A stretch of 64,000 bases of DNA from Williamsia sp. (lineage in GTDB: Bacteria > Actinomycetota > Actinomycetes > Mycobacteriales > Mycobacteriaceae): the NCBI RefSeq assembly GCF_016462415.1, contig NZ_JAEMTF010000001.1, positions 44,338 to 108,337 of the forward strand, written 5' to 3'. This document shows, piece by piece, positions 1 through 11,741 of this stretch. Position 1 is the stretch's first letter. The number at the start of each line of letters is the position of its first letter. The translations under genes were made by a program, and so were the position numbers. The notes beneath the pieces were generated by a model that saw only the letters and a program-made list of their open reading frames with translations, searched no databases and was not told the origin of the DNA.

Positions 1-55
1 AGCGCGCGTTGCGTGCTCTGAGTCCGGATGAGGGCGCAGTGGTGACGGTTGTGGC

Positions 56-1228
56 TCAGCCGCCGAGGATGATCTTCGCGATGGCCGTGGCCGCCGCCGG
101 TTCCGGCGCGGGCATGGGGTTGTCGGTGACGGGGAACGTCACCGCCGCCGTGGCCGCGGGCAGCGGCGCATTGCCGCGGAATCCCAAGGCGGTGATCGAT
201 GTCAGCTGCTCCGGGGTGCGGACGAAGTCGAAGAACCGGGTGACCGCCTCGGCCTGCGCCGCGGTGACCTGCTGACCGGTCAGGTCGACGACCGGGTAGT
301 CGGCCAGGGGAGTCGGGCCTTCGGGCAGCAGTTCGATGACGCCGGGGGAGGTGTCGGACCGGGTGGCCGCATACAACGCCTGCTCGGTGATCGGGATGGC
401 GTGGATCGACGCGGTCGCCGGGTTGCCGGAGTTCGCGATGGTGGGCAACGCCCCGGTGGCGACCCCATCGGTGGGTGTCGGTGCGCGTTTGCGCAGATCG
501 GTGAGGGTCGAGGTGACCGTCGCCGTGTCGGCGTCGGCGGCGGTGAGTCCTCCGGTCGTCGTTCGCGACACCTGCGTGGCGATGGCCTCGGCGGCCAACA
601 CACTCGCATCGCTCCCGGGCCCGGCGGCGAGGGCCATCTTCAACGACCCCCACCCGCGGAGTCCGAGGTCGTCGAGGCTGTTGTCGCGACGCGCCAACGT
701 GGGGATGTCGAGCCACCCCACCGTCGAACCGGCCGCGCGGGCCAGTTCGGGCGCCACCGCGAGGACGACCGGTGAGGTGACCAACGACTCGGGGTTGCCG
801 TCGACGACCGCCGAACGGGCGGTGAGCAACTGTGCGCTCCACACCGACGACGCAGGCACCCACGCGGCCGGATAGGGGCCCATCGACTCGGTGTCCCAGG
901 TACCGGTCAGCCCGTCGAGGGTGACCTTCGCGTCCTGCGGTGCCACGGTGACCGTGATGCACTGGTCACGCACCACCGGCTTGGTCGCGTTGTAGGCGCC
1001 CGCGATGGTGTTCAGCTGCGTGGCGAGGGCGGGATCGGCCAGGACGGTGACCGTGGCCGGTCCCTCGACGCACGCCTTGGCCGCATCGTCACCGTCGGCG
1101 GTGATCCGGTTGCCGAGCGAGATCCAGACGACCACCAGCACCGCGACGACCACGATCGCCAGGAAACCGAACACGACGCCGCGGCTGATGCCGCGGCGTC
1201 GTGTGTCATCGGTGCGATGTTGGCCCAT
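56..1228 (-). CDS. Membrane-anchored solute-binding-like protein (Rv1836c-type N-terminal part)
   Basis: A 390-residue protein with a short basic cytoplasmic tail, one strongly hydrophobic helix at about residues 18-38, and an extracytoplasmic region that reads like a periplasmic solute-binding fold (alternating strands and Ala-rich helices, 'TVTVLADPALATQL' just after the anchor). There is no lipobox, so anchoring is by the N-terminal helix. It lies just downstream of malate synthase on the same strand. In M. tuberculosis that slot holds Rv1836c, a longer protein that, from memory, also carries a von Willebrand A domain. Here the frame stops at a TGA after the binding domain, and no start codon for a following gene is visible in the remaining 55 bases. 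A separate VWA gene, or a frameshift, may lie just outside the window. Ligand unknown. Confidence 0.7.
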   Translation of the reverse strand: MGQHRTDDTRRRGISRGVVFGFLAIVVVAVLVVVWISLGNRITADGDDAAKACVEGPATVTVLADPALATQLNTIAGAYNATKPVVRDQCITVTVAPQDAKVTLDGLTGTWDTESMGPYPAAWVPASSVWSAQLLTARSAVVDGNPESLVTSPVVLAVAPELARAAGSTVGWLDIPTLARRDNSLDDLGLRGWGSLKMALAAGPGSDASVLAAEAIATQVSRTTTGGLTAADADTATVTSTLTDLRKRAPTPTDGVATGALPTIANSGNPATASIHAIPITEQALYAATRSDTSPGVIELLPEGPTPLADYPVVDLTGQQVTAAQAEAVTRFFDFVRTPEQLTSITALGFRGNAPLPAATAAVTFPVTDNPMPAPEPAAATAIAKIILGG

Positions 1229-1252
1229 GACAGGCGAGGATAGTCGGCCCGC

Positions 1253-3415
1253 TCAGGCGTTCGCGGCCTTGTACTCGCGACGACGACGATGCAGGATCGG
1301 CTCGGTGTAGCCGCTCGGCTGCGTCGTGCCGGACACGATCAGCTCCTTGGCCGCCTGGAAGGCGATGTTGGAGTCGAAATCCGGTGCCAGCGGACGGTAG
1401 GTGGGGTCCGACGCGTTCTGTCGGTCGACCACCGGCGCCATCCGTTCGAGCGAGGCGACGACATCGGCCTCGGAGACGACACCGTGCCGGATCCAGTTGG
1501 CCAGCAACTGGCTCGAGATCCGCAGCGTCGCACGGTCCTCCATCAGCGCGACGTCGTGGATGTCGGGGACCTTCGAACAACCGACACCGGCGTCGATCCA
1601 CCGGACCACGTAGCCGAGGATCGACTGGCAGTTGTTGTCGAGCTCCTGCTGCTTCTCCTCGTCGGACCAGTCGGTCTTCGGCGCCAGCGGGATCGTCAGG
1701 ATGTCGTCGACCGACGCCGGATCACGCTTGGCGATCTCGTCCTGCCGCTCGAACACGTCGATCTGGTGGTAGTGCAACGCGTGCAACGTCGCGGCGGTCG
1801 GCGAGGGCACCCACGCGGTGTTCGCGCCGGCCTTGGGGTGGCCGATCTTCTGCTCGAGCATGTCCGCCATCAGATCAGGCATGGCCCACATGCCCTTCCC
1901 GATCTGGGCGCGATGCTGCAGACCCGCGTGCAGGCCGGTGTCGACGTTGAAGTCCTCGTAGGCCTTGATCCAGGTCTGCGACTTCATCTCTGCCTTGCGC
2001 ACGACCGCGCCCGCCTCCATGGAGGTGTGGATCTCGTCGCCGGTGCGGTCGAGGAAGCCGGTGTTGATGAACACCACGCGCTCGGACGCCGCGGCGATGC
2101 AGGCCTTGAGGTTGACCGTGGTGCGGCGCTCCTCGTCCATGATCCCGACCTTGATGGTGTTCTCGGGCAGCCCGAGAACCTGCTCGACCCGGCCGAACAG
2201 TTCCGCGGTGAACGCGACCTCGTCGGGACCGTGCATCTTCGGCTTGACGATGTAGATCGATCCGGTACGCGAGTTCTGCAGGCCGTCCGCGCTCATGCCG
2301 TGCACGCCGATCAGCGACGTGAACAGCGCGTCGAGGATGCCCTCGCCGACCTCGTTGCCGTCGGCGTCGAGGACCGCGTCGTTGGTCATGAGGTGCCCGA
2401 CGTTGCGGACGAACAGCAGCGAGCGACCAGGCAGCGACAGCTCGCCGCCGTCGGGTGCGGTGTAGACGCGGTCGGGGTTGAGCACCCGGGTGAAGGTCTT
2501 GCCGCCCTTGGAGACCTCCTCGGACAGGTCGCCGCGGTTGAGGCCGAGCCAGTTGCGGTAGCCGAGCACCTTGTCGTCGGCGTCGACGGCCGCGACGGAG
2601 TCCTCGAAGTCCATGATCGTGGTGATCGCCGACTCGACGAGGACATCCTTGATGCCCGCCGCGTCGGTCGACCCGATCGGGGAATCGGCATCGATCTGGA
2701 CCTCGAGGTGAAGTCCGTTGTGACGCACCAGGACCCCGGTGGGGGCCGCGGCGTCACCGAGGTAACCGGCGAACGCGTTCGGGTCGGCGAGCGAGGTGGT
2801 GGTGCCCCCGTCGAGGGTGACGACCAGGGCGGATCCGTCGACGTGCAGCGCGGTCACCGATGTCCAGGATCCGTCCTCCAGGGCCGCGGCGTAGTCGAGG
2901 ACGTTCTTGGCGTAGGCGATGACCTTGTCGCCGCGGACCTTGTTGTAGGACGAGCCCTTCTCGGCGCCGTCGGCCTCGGAGATGGCGTCGGTGCCGTACA
3001 GCGCGTCGTACAGCGAGCCCCACCGTGCGTTCGACGCGTTCAGCGCGAAGCGGGCGTTGAGGACGGGGACGACGAGCTGCGGGCCCGCGGTGCTGGTGAT
3101 CTCGGTGTCGACGTTCTCGGTCGTGATCTGGAAGTCCTCGGGCACCGGCGCGAGGTAGCCGATCTCGGTGAGGAACTCCTTGTATGCGGCCGGCTCGAAG
3201 GTGTTGTCGTGATGCCAGGCATCGATCTTGGCCTGCAGCGACTCCCGGATCTCGAGCAGCTCGCGGTTGCGGGGCGCCAGATCGGTGATCACTGCGGCGG
3301 CACCGGTCCAGAAAGCGTCCTGATCCACACCGGTTCCGGGAAGGGCCTCGGAGTTGATGAAGTCGTAGAGAACGGATGCGACCTGCACCCCGTTCACCGT
3401 GACGCGCTCGGACAT
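1253..3415 (-). CDS. glcB: Malate synthase G
   Basis: Condenses glyoxylate with acetyl-CoA to malate, the second step of the glyoxylate shunt; cytosolic. The 720 residues match the monomeric G isoform in length. Landmarks are the region around '[12 protein letters not shown]' (substrate arginine), '[13 protein letters not shown]' (metal-binding Glu), '[10 protein letters not shown]', and '[12 protein letters not shown]' near the C-terminus, which carries the catalytic Asp. The ATG is preceded by a GTGAGG ribosome site 7 bases away. The next upstream gene ends about 70 bases before, so glcB probably has its own promoter in that gap. It keeps the M. tuberculosis position (Rv1837c) between the Rv1836c-like gene and the CBS membrane proteins. 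No isocitrate lyase is in the window. Confidence 0.97.
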   Translation of the reverse strand: MSERVTVNGVQVASVLYDFINSEALPGTGVDQDAFWTGAAAVITDLAPRNRELLEIRESLQAKIDAWHHDNTFEPAAYKEFLTEIGYLAPVPEDFQITTENVDTEITSTAGPQLVVPVLNARFALNASNARWGSLYDALYGTDAISEADGAEKGSSYNKVRGDKVIAYAKNVLDYAAALEDGSWTSVTALHVDGSALVVTLDGGTTTSLADPNAFAGYLGDAAAPTGVLVRHNGLHLEVQIDADSPIGSTDAAGIKDVLVESAITTIMDFEDSVAAVDADDKVLGYRNWLGLNRGDLSEEVSKGGKTFTRVLNPDRVYTAPDGGELSLPGRSLLFVRNVGHLMTNDAVLDADGNEVGEGILDALFTSLIGVHGMSADGLQNSRTGSIYIVKPKMHGPDEVAFTAELFGRVEQVLGLPENTIKVGIMDEERRTTVNLKACIAAASERVVFINTGFLDRTGDEIHTSMEAGAVVRKAEMKSQTWIKAYEDFNVDTGLHAGLQHRAQIGKGMWAMPDLMADMLEQKIGHPKAGANTAWVPSPTAATLHALHYHQIDVFERQDEIAKRDPASVDDILTIPLAPKTDWSDEEKQQELDNNCQSILGYVVRWIDAGVGCSKVPDIHDVALMEDRATLRISSQLLANWIRHGVVSEADVVASLERMAPVVDRQNASDPTYRPLAPDFDSNIAFQAAKELIVSGTTQPSGYTEPILHRRRREYKAANA

Positions 3416-3463
3416 GGTTGCCTCACTTCTCGTCGTCGAACAGCTGAAATTACATTGTCAGGC

Positions 3464-3475
3464 TACTTGGGAGTA
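3464..3475. promoter_or_regulatory. Small inverted repeat upstream of glcB
   Basis: TACT-TGGG-AGTA lies about 50 bases before the glcB start, in the only gap from which glcB could be transcribed separately. It may be an operator, but the arms are only 4 bases and could occur by chance. Confidence 0.25.
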
Positions 3476-3483
3476 ACAAGCCG

Positions 3484-4374
3484 TCATCGGGGAGGTTGCC
3501 GGTCGATCAGACCGGCGCAACTGTCGATCAATCGGCGCCGGATCAGCGCCGCGTGATCGGTCAACACCGTCTGCCTGCGCACGTATTCCGCGCGTCCGGC
3601 CGGGGTCTCCACCGCGATGGGGCCGAAGCCGAGTGCCGCGAAGTCGTAGGGACTCGCCCGCATGTCCAGCTCGCGGAGGTCGAACGCGACCTCGAGCGCG
3701 TCCGCGACGAGGTCGGAGTCGACGAGCGGACTCAACTTGTACGCCCACTTGTAGAGATCCATGCCCGCGTGCACGCAGCCGGGCTGCTCGGAGTCGACCT
3801 GCGTCGCCCGCGTCAGCGGGGTCACGTTGCGTGGTCCGGCCGGCTCGGTGAAGAACCGGAACGCGTCGAAGTGGGTGCAGCGCAGCTCACTCGCCTCGAC
3901 GGCGGCGTCGGTGGCGGCCGGTGAGAGCCGCAGCGGTGTGCGATGCCGGATGTCGGAGGCCGATGCGCGGTAGACCATCGCCCACTCGTGCATCCCGAAG
4001 CAGTTGAGGCGGGGAGCCCGGTCGGCGGTGGCACGCAGCAGGCTGTCGACGAACCCGACGGTCCGGGCGCGGGTCTCGAGATAGGCCGGGTCGACGGTGA
4101 CGGCGTGACCGTCGGCGGTCGGCACGTAGTGCGGATAGCCGGCGTGCTCGGTCGGGGTGTCGAGGTCGACGCCGTGGCCGGGGTGCCAGCGCATCAGCAG
4201 GGCGGGCTTGTGGCTGTAGTAGCGGAACAGGAACCCCCACACCGGGTGCGGTGATCCGTCGGGGGCCTGTGCGGGGTGGTCGGCGAGCAGCCGGGTCACC
4301 CGACTGCGGTGCTGGTCGGTCCGGTCGGCGATGTCGGTCGCGTCCAGGCGCACGCGAAGTCCCTGGCCCGCCAT
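3484..4374 (-). CDS. Conserved actinobacterial protein, usually labelled 3-methyladenine DNA glycosylase
   Basis: A 296-residue soluble protein with no signal peptide. Its segment 'FLFRYYSHKPALLMRWHPG' is typical of a conserved actinobacterial family that automatic annotation calls 3-methyladenine DNA glycosylase. I see no helix-hairpin-helix or AAG-type signature that would prove glycosylase activity, so the name should be treated as inherited. Conserved aromatic and His-rich stretches ('LNCFGMHEWAMVYR', 'GMDLYKWAYKL') suggest a metal or nucleotide site. The ATG overlaps the stop of the upstream CBS gene by one base (TGATGG), so the two are probably translated together. The pair lies between glcB and guaB1. 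Confidence 0.6.
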   Translation of the reverse strand: MAGQGLRVRLDATDIADRTDQHRSRVTRLLADHPAQAPDGSPHPVWGFLFRYYSHKPALLMRWHPGHGVDLDTPTEHAGYPHYVPTADGHAVTVDPAYLETRARTVGFVDSLLRATADRAPRLNCFGMHEWAMVYRASASDIRHRTPLRLSPAATDAAVEASELRCTHFDAFRFFTEPAGPRNVTPLTRATQVDSEQPGCVHAGMDLYKWAYKLSPLVDSDLVADALEVAFDLRELDMRASPYDFAALGFGPIAVETPAGRAEYVRRQTVLTDHAALIRRRLIDSCAGLIDRQPPR

Positions 4375-5450
4375 CAGATCCGGTGCGTCTCGTCCCGCAC
4401 GGTGCCGACGAACTCCTCGACGAGGTCCTCGAGTGCGACGATGCCGACCGTGCGCCCGTTGATGTCCACGACGGCGCCCAGGTGGGCGCTGGTCCGTCGC
4501 AGTGCCGCGGTGGCCTCGTCGAGCGAGGTGTCGCCGGAGATCACCGGCAGCGGACGGATCTTGTCGACGCCGATGATCGAGTCCTGACCGATGTCGTCGT
4601 CGAGGATCTCGTCGAGCACGTCCTTGAGGTGCAGGTAGCCGGTGTAGGCGCCGTCGGAACCGCGGACCGGGAACCGCGAGAAGCCGGTGTCGGAGACCGC
4701 TCTCTCGATCGATCCGAGGGTGGGTCCGGAGCGTCCGGTCGCCGGGTCGGCGGTGACCCGCACACTGCGCAGTTCGTCGAGTCCGATCGCCACCTCGACG
4801 ACGGTCCGGCCGGTGGTCTGCAGTGCGCGGGTGAGGCGGTCGTGCTCCTCGGCGTCGATCAGCCCCTCCTCGCGGGACTCACCGATCATGGCGGCGAGCT
4901 CACCCGCCGACACGGTGGCGTCCAGTTCGTCCTTGGGTTCGACCCGCATGACCCGCAGCGACAGGTTCGCGGCGATGTTGTAGAAGGAGATGAGCGGCCG
5001 CGCCAGTTTGATGAACGCCAGGTGTGCGGGCACCAGCAGCATCGCCGATTTCTCCGGACCGGCGAGCGCGATGTTCTTGGGCACCATCTCGCCCAACAGG
5101 ATGTGCAGCACGACGACCAGGGCCAGGGCGATCGCGAACCCGATCGGGTGCAGGAAGCTCTCGGGCACACCGAGGAGGTCCATGGGCTTCTCGATCAGAT
5201 GCGCCACCGCCGGCTCACCGACGCGACCCAGCAGGATCGAGCAGATGGTGATGCCCAGCTGCGCCCCGGCGAGCATGAGCGAGAGTTGTTGGCCGGCACG
5301 GATGACCGTCAGTGCCCGGCGCTTGCCCTCGTCGGCCAGGGCCTCGAGTCGGTCGCGGCGCGCGGAGATGAGGGAGAACTCGGCGCCGACGAAGAAGGCG
5401 TTGCCTGCGAGCAGGAGCACGGCGAGCACCACGCCGAGGAGATCGTTCAC
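4374..5450 (-). CDS. DUF21/CBS-domain membrane protein (CNNM/CorC-like), shorter paralogue
   Basis: A 358-residue membrane protein of the HlyC/CorC family, proposed elsewhere to act in magnesium or cation homeostasis. The DUF21 transmembrane domain fills roughly the first 180 residues, with the family motif 'GNAFFVGAEFSLISARRDR'. A pair of CBS domains follows and ends near 'GIVALEDLVEEFVG'. The C-terminal CorC_HlyC domain of its neighbour is missing. The ORF track starts it at 5567, but the supported start is the GTG at 5450: it overlaps the upstream stop in a GTGA and gives a proper first helix. It corresponds to Rv1841c by position. The upstream paralogue 5447-6859 is its likely operon and complex partner. 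Confidence 0.9.
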   Translation of the reverse strand: MNDLLGVVLAVLLLAGNAFFVGAEFSLISARRDRLEALADEGKRRALTVIRAGQQLSLMLAGAQLGITICSILLGRVGEPAVAHLIEKPMDLLGVPESFLHPIGFAIALALVVVLHILLGEMVPKNIALAGPEKSAMLLVPAHLAFIKLARPLISFYNIAANLSLRVMRVEPKDELDATVSAGELAAMIGESREEGLIDAEEHDRLTRALQTTGRTVVEVAIGLDELRSVRVTADPATGRSGPTLGSIERAVSDTGFSRFPVRGSDGAYTGYLHLKDVLDEILDDDIGQDSIIGVDKIRPLPVISGDTSLDEATAALRRTSAHLGAVVDINGRTVGIVALEDLVEEFVGTVRDETHRI

Positions 5451-6859
5451 GACGTGACCTCCTCGGTCGTGGCGGTGTCGTCGGCGCCCTGCTCGTCGTC
5501 GGGGATGGGTTCGATGGCGACCATGTCGATGCGGCGTCCGTCCATCCGGACCACCTTCGCGCGCCATCTCGGCACCACGGGCATGGGGTCGTTGCCGCTC
5601 TCGTCGTCGTCGGAACCCGCGCGCTCGGGGAGGTCGACGACGTCGCCTTCTGCGGCCAATCGGCCCAGGGTGTGCATGACCAGCCCGCCGAGGGTGTCGT
5701 AGTCGCCGTCGGGAGCCTTGTACCCGGTCGCGTCGAGCAGTTCGTCGATGCGCAGCAGGCCGGCGCAGAGGTACCCCTCGCCGTCCTTCTGCACGTCGGC
5801 CTGCTCGTCGTCGTGTTCGTCGGTCACGTCGCCGACGATCTCCTCGATGAGGTCCTCGGTCGTGACGATGCCCGCGGTACCGCCGTATTCGTCGATGACC
5901 ACCGCGACCTGCATGCCATCGGCGCGGATGCGGCTCATCAGCGCGTCGCCGTCGAGGCTCGCGGGAACCACCGGCACCGGGCGGGCGAGGTCTCCGAGGC
6001 GCGTGGTGCGGCGCTGCGAGAGCGGGACGGTGAACGCCTGCTTGATGTGGACGAACCCGCGGATGTTGTCGAGGTCACCGTCGACGACCACCGGGAACCG
6101 GGAGAACCCGGTCTCCGAGGCGGCGACGATGAGATCGCGGACGTTCGCGTCCTCGTCGACGGCGTCCACGGTCACCCGCGGCGTCATCAGTTCTTCAGCG
6201 GTGCGTTCGCCGAAGCGCAGCGAACGGTTCACCAGGATCGCGGTGCCCTGGTCGAGTGACCCCTCGCGCGCCGAGTTGCGCACCAGGGACCCGAGCTCCT
6301 GGGGTGAGCGCGCCGAGCGCAGCTCCTCGGCCGGTTCGATGCCCAGGCGTCGGACCAGCCAGTTCGCGGTTCCGTTGAGGCCGTTGATGGCCCAACCGAA
6401 GGCGGTCGAGAACACCGTCATCGGCCCGGCCGTGCTGCGCGCGGTCGGTAGCGGACGGGCGATGGCGTAGTTCTTGGGGATGAGCTCGCCCAGGATCATC
6501 GACAGCGAGGTCGCGATGACCAGGGCGAGCAGGATCGACACGACCGACGTCACCTGTTCTGACGTGCCGATGGCGTCGAACACGGGGGAGAACAGTTGCG
6601 CCAGCACCGGTTCGGCGATGTAGCCGGTGACCAGGGTGGTGATGGTGATGCCCAACTGTGCGCCGGACAGCTGAAACGACAGCGTCTTGTGCGCGTGGCT
6701 GACCTGCCGCGAGCGGCGATCGTCGCGCTGCCGTCGGTCGGCCTCGATGGTGGAGCGCTCCAGCGCGGTGAGCGAGAACTCGGCCGCGACGAACAATGCG
6801 GTGCCCAGCGTGAGCGCGACGAAGCCCAGCAGACTGCCGATGAGGATGAGTGCCTGCAT
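5447..6859 (-). CDS. DUF21/CBS/CorC_HlyC membrane protein
   Basis: A 470-residue membrane protein. A DUF21 transmembrane domain (about residues 1-200, motif 'GTALFVAAEFSLTALERS') is followed by tandem CBS domains (about 215-340, 'EYGGTAGIVTTEDLIEEIVG') and a C-terminal CorC_HlyC domain (about 355-430). The tail is acidic. Family members are named hemolysins but are better viewed as CNNM-like cation transport proteins or regulators. It corresponds to Rv1842c and is the first gene of a coupled set with the shorter paralogue: its TGA sits inside the GTGA that starts 4374-5450. The ATG at 6859 begins a hydrophobic helix directly, so no signal peptide is removed. Confidence 0.92.
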   Translation of the reverse strand: MQALILIGSLLGFVALTLGTALFVAAEFSLTALERSTIEADRRQRDDRRSRQVSHAHKTLSFQLSGAQLGITITTLVTGYIAEPVLAQLFSPVFDAIGTSEQVTSVVSILLALVIATSLSMILGELIPKNYAIARPLPTARSTAGPMTVFSTAFGWAINGLNGTANWLVRRLGIEPAEELRSARSPQELGSLVRNSAREGSLDQGTAILVNRSLRFGERTAEELMTPRVTVDAVDEDANVRDLIVAASETGFSRFPVVVDGDLDNIRGFVHIKQAFTVPLSQRRTTRLGDLARPVPVVPASLDGDALMSRIRADGMQVAVVIDEYGGTAGIVTTEDLIEEIVGDVTDEHDDEQADVQKDGEGYLCAGLLRIDELLDATGYKAPDGDYDTLGGLVMHTLGRLAAEGDVVDLPERAGSDDDESGNDPMPVVPRWRAKVVRMDGRRIDMVAIEPIPDDEQGADDTATTEEVTS

Positions 6860-7017
6860 GCTCAGCGACCCGGCTCAGATGTCGGGGTGATGTGAGTGTG
6901 CGTGAGCACGGGTGCCGTGGGCACCAAGGTGTCCTCCATGAGGCGCCGGGGAGCGAGTCCGAGCTGGCGCGGTGTCGAATCGATGACCAAGGCACCCATC
7001 GTATCGGGTGACGGGCC

Positions 7018-9943
<2,926 letters not shown>

Positions 9944-10002
9944 GTGCCCCAGCCTATTGCCTTCGCGTGAGTGCCATGCGGCGGACTCCGCGTCGGTGGA
10001 TG

Positions 10003-10953
10003 TCACCCGGCGGTGACGAGCCTGCTCAGCTCGGTGAGCCACGGGATCGCGACGGCCAGCGTCGGCAACACCAGGATCCCTGCGGCCGCGACATATGCGA
10101 CCAATCCGGCCAGGCGCGCCGGCCGGTCGTGACTGAGCCGCTGCACGCGGGTCAGGGTCGTCGGACCGCCGACCGCGAGCGCACCGCGGGGAGCGACGGA
10201 GTCGGCGCAGGCGACGAGCGCCCGACCGAGCGGGGTCGGCCCGGTGGCGCGGACGGCGTGATCGTCGGCGAGGACCTCGACCAACAGCTGCACCGCGCCC
10301 AGAGCGGAACGGCTGCGGATGAACCGGGGGAACGCGGCGTGCACCGCGATGAACGCCTCCAGGATTAGGTCGTGGCGTGCCCGCAGGTGTGCCCGCTCAT
10401 GGGTGATGACCGCCTCGAGCTCATCGCGGCTCAACCGGGAGATGACGCCCTCGCTGAGCACGACACGCTGGCGCAACCCGGGCAGGCAGTAGGCGATGGG
10501 TTGTTCCACCTCGAGCATGCGGACGTCGCGGGCGAGGAACCGGTGGTCGGACCGGCTGCGGTCGACCCGGTCGAGCAGGTCGATGAGCTGGCGGTGCGCC
10601 GAACGACGCGCGCGCGTGCGGACGCCGACACGCACGGTGGTGTACATCAACCGCGCGCCGATCATCAGGGTGAGCGCGAAGACACCGACGTAGATCAGCC
10701 ACAACACGACGCCCAGGGACTTGATCTCGTCGAACGGGTTGGTGGTCGGGCGGCCGTCCGGGCCGGGGACCAGGAGGTTTGCCGCGATCGCGAGCCCGCA
10801 ACTGAACGCCGAGAGGACGGCGGCGAGAGCGATCGACTGCCACAGCGCCATCGCGGCGCGCGGCGCGTGCAACGGCCATCGCGCTCGTGAGAGCCACTCC
10901 GCCACGGGACCTGTCAGTGCCAGGGCGAAGATCCCGAATACGAGGGCGGTCAT
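10003..10953 (-). CDS. blaR: M56-family membrane metallopeptidase (BlaR1-like)
   Basis: A 316-residue membrane protease. Hydrophobic helices at about 1-20, 38-60 and 90-112 precede a cytosolic catalytic part with the zinc motif HERAH in 'EAVITHERAHLRARHDL', and a final pair of helices ends the protein. It lacks the extracellular penicillin-binding sensor domain of staphylococcal BlaR1, as does its M. tuberculosis counterpart Rv1845c. It lies downstream of the BlaI gene on the same strand (108-base gap). The expected role is to relieve repression by cleaving or triggering loss of BlaI; what signal it senses cannot be read here. Confidence 0.88.
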   Translation of the reverse strand: MTALVFGIFALALTGPVAEWLSRARWPLHAPRAAMALWQSIALAAVLSAFSCGLAIAANLLVPGPDGRPTTNPFDEIKSLGVVLWLIYVGVFALTLMIGARLMYTTVRVGVRTRARRSAHRQLIDLLDRVDRSRSDHRFLARDVRMLEVEQPIAYCLPGLRQRVVLSEGVISRLSRDELEAVITHERAHLRARHDLILEAFIAVHAAFPRFIRSRSALGAVQLLVEVLADDHAVRATGPTPLGRALVACADSVAPRGALAVGGPTTLTRVQRLSHDRPARLAGLVAYVAAAGILVLPTLAVAIPWLTELSRLVTAG

Positions 10954-11061
10954 CGACGATTCCTACGGCTGTTGGTGCGTGTCCGACGGACCGGGCACGG
11001 TGGCCGATCAGCCGATTCTACCTGTGTGGCGACGGTGCCCACGAGTGATCAGGGGACCCGT

Positions 11062-11451
11062 TCAGCGGTTCCGCGACTCGGACTGCGCGGCCTCGAGTTC
11101 GTCGAGGGCGCGGCGCAGGGCGTCGGCCTCGTCGGCGCCGACGCGGCCCACGAAGGACACCAGCGCGGCGTGGCGTGAGGTGGACTCGTCGGCCTCGCTC
11201 AGCGCGTCGACCATCAGGCTCGCGACGAGGTGCTCGCGCGGGTGGGTCGGGGAGTACTGGTGTGCCCGATCGTCACGGATCTGGGTGACCAGGTCTTTCT
11301 TCGCGAGACGCTGCAGGACGGTCATCACCGTGGTGTAGGCCAGCTCGCGGTCACGGGACAACGCCGCGTGGACCTGACGCACCGTTTGCGGTGTGTCGCT
11401 GGACCACAGGTTGTCCATGACCGCACGTTCCAGATCGCCCAAGCCGCTCAT
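11062..11451 (-). CDS. blaI: BlaI/MecI-family transcriptional repressor
   Basis: A 129-residue winged-helix repressor. The DNA-binding part is 'GDLERAVMDNLWSSDTPQTV' onward, then 'LAYTTVMTVLQRLAKKDLV', with a helical dimerisation tail. It is very close to M. tuberculosis BlaI (Rv1846c), whose regulon includes the adjacent blaR and, in mycobacteria, ATP synthase genes. The track frame runs up to 11796 but that part is not conserved. The ATG at 11451 is chosen, yet a GGGAGG ribosome site abuts it directly. A TTG nine bases downstream would have better spacing and gives 'LGDLERA', so the exact start is unsure. No clear BlaI operator was found in the leader. Confidence 0.93.
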   Translation of the reverse strand: MSGLGDLERAVMDNLWSSDTPQTVRQVHAALSRDRELAYTTVMTVLQRLAKKDLVTQIRDDRAHQYSPTHPREHLVASLMVDALSEADESTSRHAALVSFVGRVGADEADALRRALDELEAAQSESRNR

Positions 11452-11545
11452 CCTCCCGAGTTTACCGATGAAGTCCGTTTCCGGAGCCACCGCAGGGGTG
11501 GGTGGTCCGTTCGGCGTCCCCCACAACGTCCCGGACGGGCCGTTG

Positions 11546-11574
11546 TTGACACGTGAATAAGGGTAGCCTATCTT
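11546..11574 (+). promoter_or_regulatory. Promoter of the intergenic small RNA
   Basis: TTGACA at 11546-11551 and TATCTT at 11569-11574 are separated by exactly 17 bases, a near-consensus housekeeping-sigma promoter. The predicted transcription start is about 11581. It points away from blaI and towards the hotdog gene, but a strong terminator lies 55-95 bases downstream, so its main product should be a short RNA. Confidence 0.7.
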
Positions 11575-11576
11575 TA
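11558..11576. promoter_or_regulatory. IdeR/DtxR-type iron box overlapping the sRNA promoter
   Basis: The 19-mer TAAGGGTAGCCTATCTTTA matches the remembered DtxR/IdeR consensus TTAGGTTAGSCTAACCTAA at 14 of 19 positions (the S position counted as a match by either base). It is an imperfect palindrome (7 of 9 half-site pairs). It covers the spacer and the whole -10 element, so iron-loaded IdeR would be expected to block transcription. The M. tuberculosis sRNA in this position, MrsI, is reported to be IdeR-controlled. Confidence 0.6.
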
Positions 11577-11580
11577 GGAC

Positions 11581-11676
11581 AACGTCGGACCGAGTGAGTG
11601 TCCTGAGGGCTGCAGAGACCCCCGGTCCACGCCACGGCAGGCCCCACGCCCCCAGGGTGTGGGGCCTGCCGGTTTT
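11581..11676 (+). ncRNA. mrsI: Candidate iron-responsive small RNA, MrsI-like
   Basis: A transcription unit of about 96 bases with no plausible ORF. It has a strong promoter upstream, an iron box over the promoter, and a perfect 12-bp GC-rich hairpin followed by TTTT at the end. A second stem is possible near the 5' end (GGACCG at 11587 with CGGTCC at 11623), leaving an exposed loop with CCTGAGGG. Position and direction (between the BlaI gene and the Rv1847-type thioesterase, reading towards the latter) are those of ncRv11846/MrsI, the iron-sparing sRNA of M. tuberculosis. The symbol is given by synteny and promoter logic, not by a sequence alignment. Confidence 0.65.
11636..11676 (+). terminator. 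Intrinsic terminator of the small RNA
   Basis: Perfect 12-bp stem GGCAGGCCCCAC / GTGGGGCCTGCC around an 11-base C-rich loop, followed by GG and TTTT. This is one of the clearest intrinsic terminators in the window. It should end the sRNA and insulate the hotdog gene, whose own ribosome site AAGGAG lies 55 bases further on. Confidence 0.8.
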
Positions 11677-11741
11677 CCGGGGCAGGTCGTCGTTGTCGGG
11701 TGACATAGGGTCGCAGGCACACCGACCGTGAAGGAGCCCCC

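Noticed and set aside
1289-3556. 755-residue ORF opposite malate synthase
   Set aside because: Arg/Val/Asp/Gly-rich translation typical of the antisense of a high-GC gene; glcB on the other strand is unmistakable.
6907-6924. GGTGCC-GTG-GGCACC inverted repeat near the CBS gene start
   Set aside because: Short GC-rich repeat of a kind expected by chance here; no regulator or RNA context to support it.
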